From the NCBI GenBank assembly GCA_002633005.1, contig NMRA01000915.1, positions 1 through 35,472 on the forward strand: a DNA stretch of 35,472 bases, written 5' to 3'. This DNA comes from Phoronis australis. Taxonomy: Eukaryota; Phoronida; Phoronidae. Every line of letters starts with the position of its first letter. The stretch's first letter is position 1. Under the pieces are notes generated by a model. The model made no database searches. It was not told the DNA's origin and saw only the letters and a program-made list of their open reading frames with translations. Positions 30,100 to 35,472 of this stretch are shown piece by piece. Both the position numbers and the translations under genes were made by a program.

Positions 30100-30269
30100 C
30101 TGGAAAGAAGAGTGAAATATTACACTCGTTATACAGCTCATTGTATTTCGAAAGTCCATTATGTATGTCCAGAACATAATCAAACAGTAACGTTATTGCC
30201 GTGTTTACGAGTAATTTATTCCTCAATAATTTATTTGTTGCTAGTGGAATTGTTGGCAACGTTTCTGAT

Positions 30270-30590
30270 TACAGTTTTGGTGGTGATGAGAAAGGTTAAT
30301 TGTTGGCGTTGGTAATGGTGATGAAGCTCTTGGGTGTTGATGGCGGTGCAGGTGGTTAATTGTTTTTGCGTTAGGAGTGGTGGTATTGCTGTTTGGTGTT
30401 GATGGTGGTGGCTGTGGTGGTGATGGTGGCTGTTGTAGCGTTGGTAGTGGTCAGGGTGATGTTGTTGGGTTTTGGTGGGGGAGATGGTGGTTATGGAGGG
30501 TGCGTTGGCGTTGGTTGTGGCAGTAGTAGTGGTGGTTGTATTTTGGTGTCATTAGTACCCTGTTATAATGGTGGAGGTTGAGTTTTTTAT
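30270..30590 (+). repeat. GGT/GTT-rich low-complexity tract
   Basis: About 320 bp of degenerate GTGGTGATG / GTTGGTGGT triplets, almost free of C. It yields Val/Gly-rich open frames that should not be taken as genes. Confidence 0.85.
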
Positions 30591-30784
30591 AATGTTTGTT
30601 ACGAAATCTTCGATACAATGAATATATATAACCCAGAAAGCGCCAAGAGGCATTATATCTGGGTTAAAAAAGTACAAAGAAATCTATATACAATTATTTT
30701 ACACAAATACAGGGTGAGTTGAGATAGTTATTAAACAATAGTATTCCTATCTCCGCACACCTACAGCACACATCACGAATTTTT

Positions 30785-30831
30785 GTCCGACCGGTCAGCT
30801 AGGAGTCGACGACCGGCCGTCGACCGGTCGG
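30785..30831. repeat. GC-rich palindrome
   Basis: TCCGACCGGTC at 30785-30795 is mirrored by GACCGGTCGGG at 30821-30831, with an inner GTCGACGACCGGCCGTCGAC palindrome. More GCCGACCGG-type words follow to 30928. This is the outermost part of the left arm of the inverted-repeat pair. Confidence 0.85.
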
Positions 30832-30994
30832 GAAATTTACGGACAGGTCGGTTAATTTTTAGCCGACCGGCAGCAGGCCGCAGTGCCGACTCATAAGGCC
30901 ACCCACCAGCCGACTCTACAGCCGACCTTAAATTGACCTATCGCAAGCTCCGCCCCTATGCGAAAAGTCACGTGATACCCGACAATCGAACGAG

Positions 30995-31231
30995 ATGTCA
31001 GAGGCAAATACACTGTCGCTAAATGACGTTCCTGGTGGAATCGATGAGTGTTTTTGCACTATTTTAAAACGCTGCGACAGAGACAAGAGGCGATGCTTTT
31101 CAACTGAGAATCGTACATGTACGTTCATGATATGGGAATTAATTTGTAAAGGTGACGATGAAAAAATAAGTGCTCGAGGGAGCCAGCAAAAATCTGAAGA
31201 ACCCCTCGGCCTCGGGGCCACCTTCACCTGA
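30995..31231 (+). other. Small open frame behind a CACGTG site, uncertain
   Basis: The 78-codon ORF includes SLNDVPGGIDECFCTILKRC and RRCFSTENRTC. It starts about 25 bp after a CACGTG E-box and about 40 bp after a CCGCCCC box, just inside the inverted-repeat arm. A possible donor (GGTGACG) follows CKG at about 31150. No family is recognised. It could be a first exon of a transposon gene or chance. Confidence 0.25.
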
Positions 31232-31645
31232 TCACCTGACAAATGACAAAGCCACTGATACGATATTTTCATGTAAAGCTGGGTTTGTACCTTAAAGTCG
31301 AATTATCTGTACAATTCCATAGATTTCATGATCTTTCGAATAAAATCAATGAAGATTCACCGATATTTTTATTCTGTCGTCTGCTAAATTTCGCCAAATG
31401 AAAAGTAGGTCACAACTGGTGGGACTCCTGGAGTAAAGTAGGTCATAGATTACAGACAACACATGCACTATAGTCTCTGACTAGGTCGCTCGATATCACT
31501 GTTTACGCTTTTCTAATCTTGTAACGAAATATTTTGATAAAAAAATTCAGATTCATAGCTCAGGTACAAACTCATCTCGTCCTAGGCAAACAGTTAGCTC
31601 CGGTAGGTCTGGAGCTGTGTCCAAGTCAAATTAATGTCTGGAATT

Positions 31646-31962
31646 CAGTGGCGGATCTAGGATACCAGAGGGGGGCCCAACATATGTTGCCTCGTGGAAT
31701 TGGGCAAAGTGCGATTGTATGTGCACAGGCGGCCCGAAAGTTGCAGGGGCCAGGGATGTAGACCTTTGGACCAGAAAATCTATCGGTGGACTAAGAAAAA
31801 CAGGAACACAATTCCGCCACGATCTGGGGTCTGAGCCCCTCTCTTCCGCTACCGGTCCTAGTTACTGAACTCAATATTTCCTCACGCTTCACGCTCTTGC
31901 TGTTCCACTTTGCTTGCGGCAGCCAAGGGGGGGGCGACGCACCCCCCCCCCTTAATCCGCCT
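31646..31962. mobile_element. hAT-like MITE, 317 bp
   Basis: The left end is CAGTGGCGGATCTAGG and the right end CTTAATCCGCCT(A), with short imperfect inverted repeats and inner G-run/C-run segments. The flanks carry CTGGAATT (31638-31645) and ATGGAATT (31963-31970), an 8 bp direct repeat with one mismatch, as expected for hAT insertions. It has no coding capacity. Confidence 0.7.
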
Positions 31963-34900
31963 ATGGAATTGTTCGTTTGCACCATTAAGACATTTAAACT
32001 AGGCCTACCTGCTTATGAACTTGACATTTTTTGTAGTTTCATTCCATAAAGGTAGCTTTCATTTAATTTTGAAAGTAGCATGATCACTAAGTCGTGGTAT
32101 GGTTACAAAAGATTACAAGTCTGGTGTGGTAGTTGCAAAAATTGGATATTTACAAAAATAACTCAAATTCTTTTTTAAGGCCTCATAAATCTAAATATCA
32201 TGTTTGAACAACTTCAAAATGAGCTCTCTCTAACTCTACAGACATAGTGTATACTAGAGGTACACGTCAAAAAGTAATTCAACAGTTTATTTGTAGTGAC
32301 AACAGCTCGACCAAGGCTTTGAGTTCCGGCAGTAATCCAGTTCCCTTCCCTGTGTCGATCGAATCTCTGAATTTTGAGCGGGAGAGAAGTTCAGTTGAAC
32401 GTCAGCCTACGGTTGATGAATAACAAAAATGTACCTCTGATACGAAACAAAATAATGTCCATTAGGTTGAAATAAATAAAAAAACACAAAATAAAAATGT
32501 CCTTGAAAACGACAATTTCCGGGGACTACCGCTAGAGTGCAGGTGCCGAGACAAAGGCGGCCAGACGTAGGGAACTCGGGAGTCAAAATCTGAGATATCC
32601 CTGTACCATAGCCACCAAGCTGAAAAGGCGTATCTTGGAACTAATATTTTTATGTTTATTACAGCCTTCGAGTTATCAAGCAACATCGCTAAGTTCAGCT
32701 ACTCGTGTGGCCGTACAGTTTGATCCATAGTTTACGCTTTTCAACATCATTTTTCGGCTTAGGACATGCCAAAAATGACGGGATATTATTCTGGAGCAGC
32801 ATAACGGCTGTCGGTGCTACACACGCCATATCAACACCGTTTCCCCATTCTTAGCGGACAATTTCTTGAGGTATAGACTAAAGTAAGTTTTACTCGATTA
32901 CGTGTGGTTTGTCGGGTAAAATGGCGGCTTGGAAACGCAGACGAAGGTGTGCCAAGAATGCTGGGTTCTGATTGGTCAAATAAGCCGTCCGTCATAATCC
33001 TGGCGATAGGTCAATTGCCGATCGGCCGTCAACCGGCTAGTCAGCTGCTATTTTTAGGCTAGAGTAGCAGTGTAATAGGTTGTCGGGCTGATAGCGCTTC
33101 GCGTGCAGATGCACATTCGTTTCGGCACAGGGTCAAATAAATTAACCTAGTTTTACTGCGTTTCCATTACATGAGTTCACATCGGTTGTGTTCATTGACA
33201 CCACTAATTCGAAGGCAGGAGTCAAACGGTAATATTGAACATTGGATTATCAACAATGCAACAAGTTTTGGATAACAAAACGTTAAAGTTTTCTTTATTT
33301 TTGAACTTTTGGCTCGTGACGTTAACAAGTTGCATTAGATTGGCTGCTTCCCAGTCAATACAACGCCGTAGCCATTTTGTAAACGCAGCTATTTTTTACA
33401 GTCTTCGATCACATTTGTTTTTTGCTTGTGTTACACCGAACTGCATCTTTTTGCGTTTTTAAAATTCCTCACGGGTCTCCTATTACGCGCCCATGATGAT
33501 GGAATAGTGAATGAGTTGTCGCACCAAAGAGGTCTTACTCCGCAAATTTTATTTTCACTGTATTAACCCTTGCAGTAAAGACGCGAAATACACGGAACTT
33601 TATGCCCTAAGCCACGGACTTGGAAGGCCCTAACTTCGAAATTATATGGTTACGATTTCCACGAACTTAGACAGTGACATCAAACACGGAATGACCATTG
33701 CTGAGGCTATTACCAATTTTAGCTTTGCGCATTCCGTTTTTATGCATCGGTGACGGTAAAATATGCTCTAGTTACATGTATCAGTTGGTCGCTGACGTTG
33801 TTCCAAAAACAAATATTTTCTGTCAACATCATATTGACAAATTGTATAATATAAAACAATTTTGAACGGTAAGATGCGAATACGTGGTGAAGAGGTATTT
33901 GTCTCTACGCGGCACGGGATTAAACTGGAACCCTCTGGTACAACACTTCGGGGCGGCAAGTGGCCCCAGTGGATTATTAATTAAAATGCGTTTGCCTGAC
34001 TTACTTGAAGGAATCTGTGTAATATTTCTGATGCTAAAATGTTTAGTGCCGATCATCACGAATTGTTGTGTCGCCTCTCCTTCCCCCCTCTTTCCCTCCG
34101 GAGAGGGTTCTGCACGAGACAAATCTCCCTCCATCCTCTAGCTACACGTACGCCCCTCGGGATGTACACAGAAGCCCGTGTCCTGACTGTTGCATACTTC
34201 TGTATGCATTATACATTGCTCCTTGCTACTTCAAAGGCTTAGTTCTGCCCTTTATATTTACCGTCAATCTTTATGAACTTGTACGTAAAATTTCGTCTTC
34301 TTCACTGTCTTAATCATATTTTCTGAACTTAGAATAAGTAATGATTGTGTAAAAATCTTGCACCTCCATTTTGGTTGATATGAATTCTGATGAGACTGAT
34401 CACACATATCAGTCTGCTCATCGTTTACGGATCGTTTTTGTTCAGTGGCAAGAATTCATGTAAACTACTAGGGAAAAAATTAGATCTTCTATTACACATT
34501 TCGTTAATATTAATTCTTATCAACATCTTATAACATGTCATACCATTCTTAGAAATAGTCGACATTAATCTATTTTAAAGAATAATTTGTAATAAAATTT
34601 ATCAACCACAATTGATTTTGTACACCTGTCGTGCACGTGCAGATATAGTGCCTGTGTACACTTGTACTGCACGCGCGTGCATACTTTACATAGAGGGACA
34701 AAGGGACATTTTCCTCGAACTGCTCCACCGAGAGAGGGTACCGTCTGAAAGGCTAAACATCATTAAGCTTGGAAAAAGTGACAGTTCATTCCACCCTCGT
34801 GTGGTCCCAAAACGATGCAGGGAGTGACCTCCTTCAACATGGAAGAATGATTTCACAAAAAACGGAAAGTATAGGTAATCGATTCCAACATAGGGCACTT

Positions 34901-35472
34901 TCACCGTGAGCGGCCCGTAAGAATTTCTTAATAAAAACACAAAAAGATGGTCACTTGAAAGTCGTCAATGGCCTCCTTCAAAATATGAAAATATCTTTTT
35001 TTCAAATATCAAGAAATGCGCTGCAATTGATGTTGTCTGTCAGGTCATCAATTTTTCTCAAGTGATATACAGTTTCGAGAAAAAAAATAAAGCGAAAGTT
35101 TTCTCCGTTATCCCTTGCCAGAGAGGGGCCTCTAGAAAAATATAGTTTTGCATTCGCAAAATTGACTGATTGAATTTAAACATCCAGTAATTTAGTACGC
35201 TCTGCAAAAGCTCCGCTTTACAAATTCTCTCGATTATTTCGAAATGTGTGCGTTTAGACGACCTGTGCTGCAAAAGCTAAGACCCTAACGATAGTGTCCT
35301 GGCCAGGGTCCTCAAAAGGTAAACCATGCACTGATGCAGATTTGTTAAATATTCTCTTGAATTTTCTCTCTTATCCGTTTTTCGCAGTTTTTCTTTTTTT
35401 GTTTTCTCGACTGTCCCCGTCAACACGCCTATGTGGGTTGCCACGGTTTAACCCAGACGCCTGAAAAGTTTT

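Larger units (their letters stand above)
30785..33080. mobile_element. Putative DNA transposon with degenerate inverted ends
   Basis: Two cores are mirrored in the same order from outside to inside: AATTGACCTATCGC at 30931-30944 against GCGATAGGTCAATT at 33003-33016, and TACCCGACAA at 30976-30985 against TTGTCGGGTA at 32909-32918. Outside each lies a run of CCGGTCGGC-type words (dense on the left, weaker on the right to about 33060). This suggests a 2.2-2.3 kb element with subterminal repeat arrays. Exact ends, target duplication and superfamily are not determined. A hAT-like MITE is nested within it. Confidence 0.45.
30100..35472. other. 5' flank or first intron of DUOX
   Basis: The missing first DUOX coding exon (start codon plus signal peptide, ending in phase 1) could lie here or beyond the right edge; no candidate was convincing. 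It holds the low-complexity tract, the GC-rich inverted-repeat pair and a hAT-like MITE. From 33.1 kb to the end I see no identifiable gene or element. The DUOX maturation-factor gene often found beside DUOX was not seen. Confidence 0.6.

Noticed and set aside
30393-30581. Val/Gly-rich plus-strand ORF
   Set aside because: It lies wholly within a GGT/GTT low-complexity tract.
33884-34313. Overlapping plus- and minus-strand ORFs, and a possible tRNA-like GGTTCC...TCCC box
   Set aside because: The B-box consensus is not met, no A box is present, and none of the frames resembles a known protein.
34383-34425. CTGATGA followed by a 7 bp stem, as in a hammerhead ribozyme
   Set aside because: The stem (GACTGAT / ATCAGTC) is followed by TGCTC instead of the obligatory GAAA core, so it is only a hairpin.

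Overview
The window looks like AT-rich, intron-dense nuclear DNA from a non-vertebrate animal, probably a marine invertebrate; the sequence does not fix the phylum. The evidence is one large metazoan gene split into many short exons with canonical GT-AG junctions and matching phases, long introns, and a varied load of eukaryotic transposons. I saw no bacterial operon structure, CRISPR array, tRNA or rRNA.

Nearly the whole window is one minus-strand gene, a dual oxidase (DUOX). Twenty-four coding exons can be read from about 30.1 kb down to 1.1 kb, giving about 3.88 kb of CDS (about 1,293 codons). In gene order they encode the extracellular peroxidase-like domain (30.1-21.3 kb), the first transmembrane helix with its cytoplasmic linker (21.3-20.5 kb), a pleckstrin-like region (11.1-10.1 kb), two canonical EF-hands plus a degenerate third lobe (9.5-7.7 kb), the six-helix ferric-reductase core with its four haem histidines (6.8-1.8 kb), and the FAD-binding segment (1.34-1.11 kb). 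The signal-peptide exon was not found, and the NADPH-binding 3' exons lie off the left edge. The product would be a calcium-activated membrane enzyme that moves electrons from cytosolic NADPH through FAD and two haems to oxygen, making hydrogen peroxide outside the cell.

The introns and 5' flank carry the accessory material. A 5'-truncated LINE (4.75-6.62 kb) is flanked by a 105 bp direct duplication that copies the 3' part of the TM1 exon and its splice donor. The 9.39 kb intron (11.12-20.51 kb) holds a 1.68 kb TTAA-flanked element with about 150 bp inverted repeats, which carries a broken THAP-domain gene facing a P2X7-ballast-like ORF (Kolobok-like). There are fold-back MITEs at 6.97-7.19 and 27.68-28.10 kb, a hAT-like MITE at 31.65-31.96 kb, tandem repeats, a block of CTCF-like CCTAGTGG motifs at 0.4-0.9 kb, a dispersed CACGTG/AATGCA repeat family, and a GC-rich inverted-repeat pair at 30.8 and 33.0 kb upstream of the gene.

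I found no convincing wholly new system. The most unusual observations are the exon-copying LINE duplication and the THAP/P2X7-like transposon.
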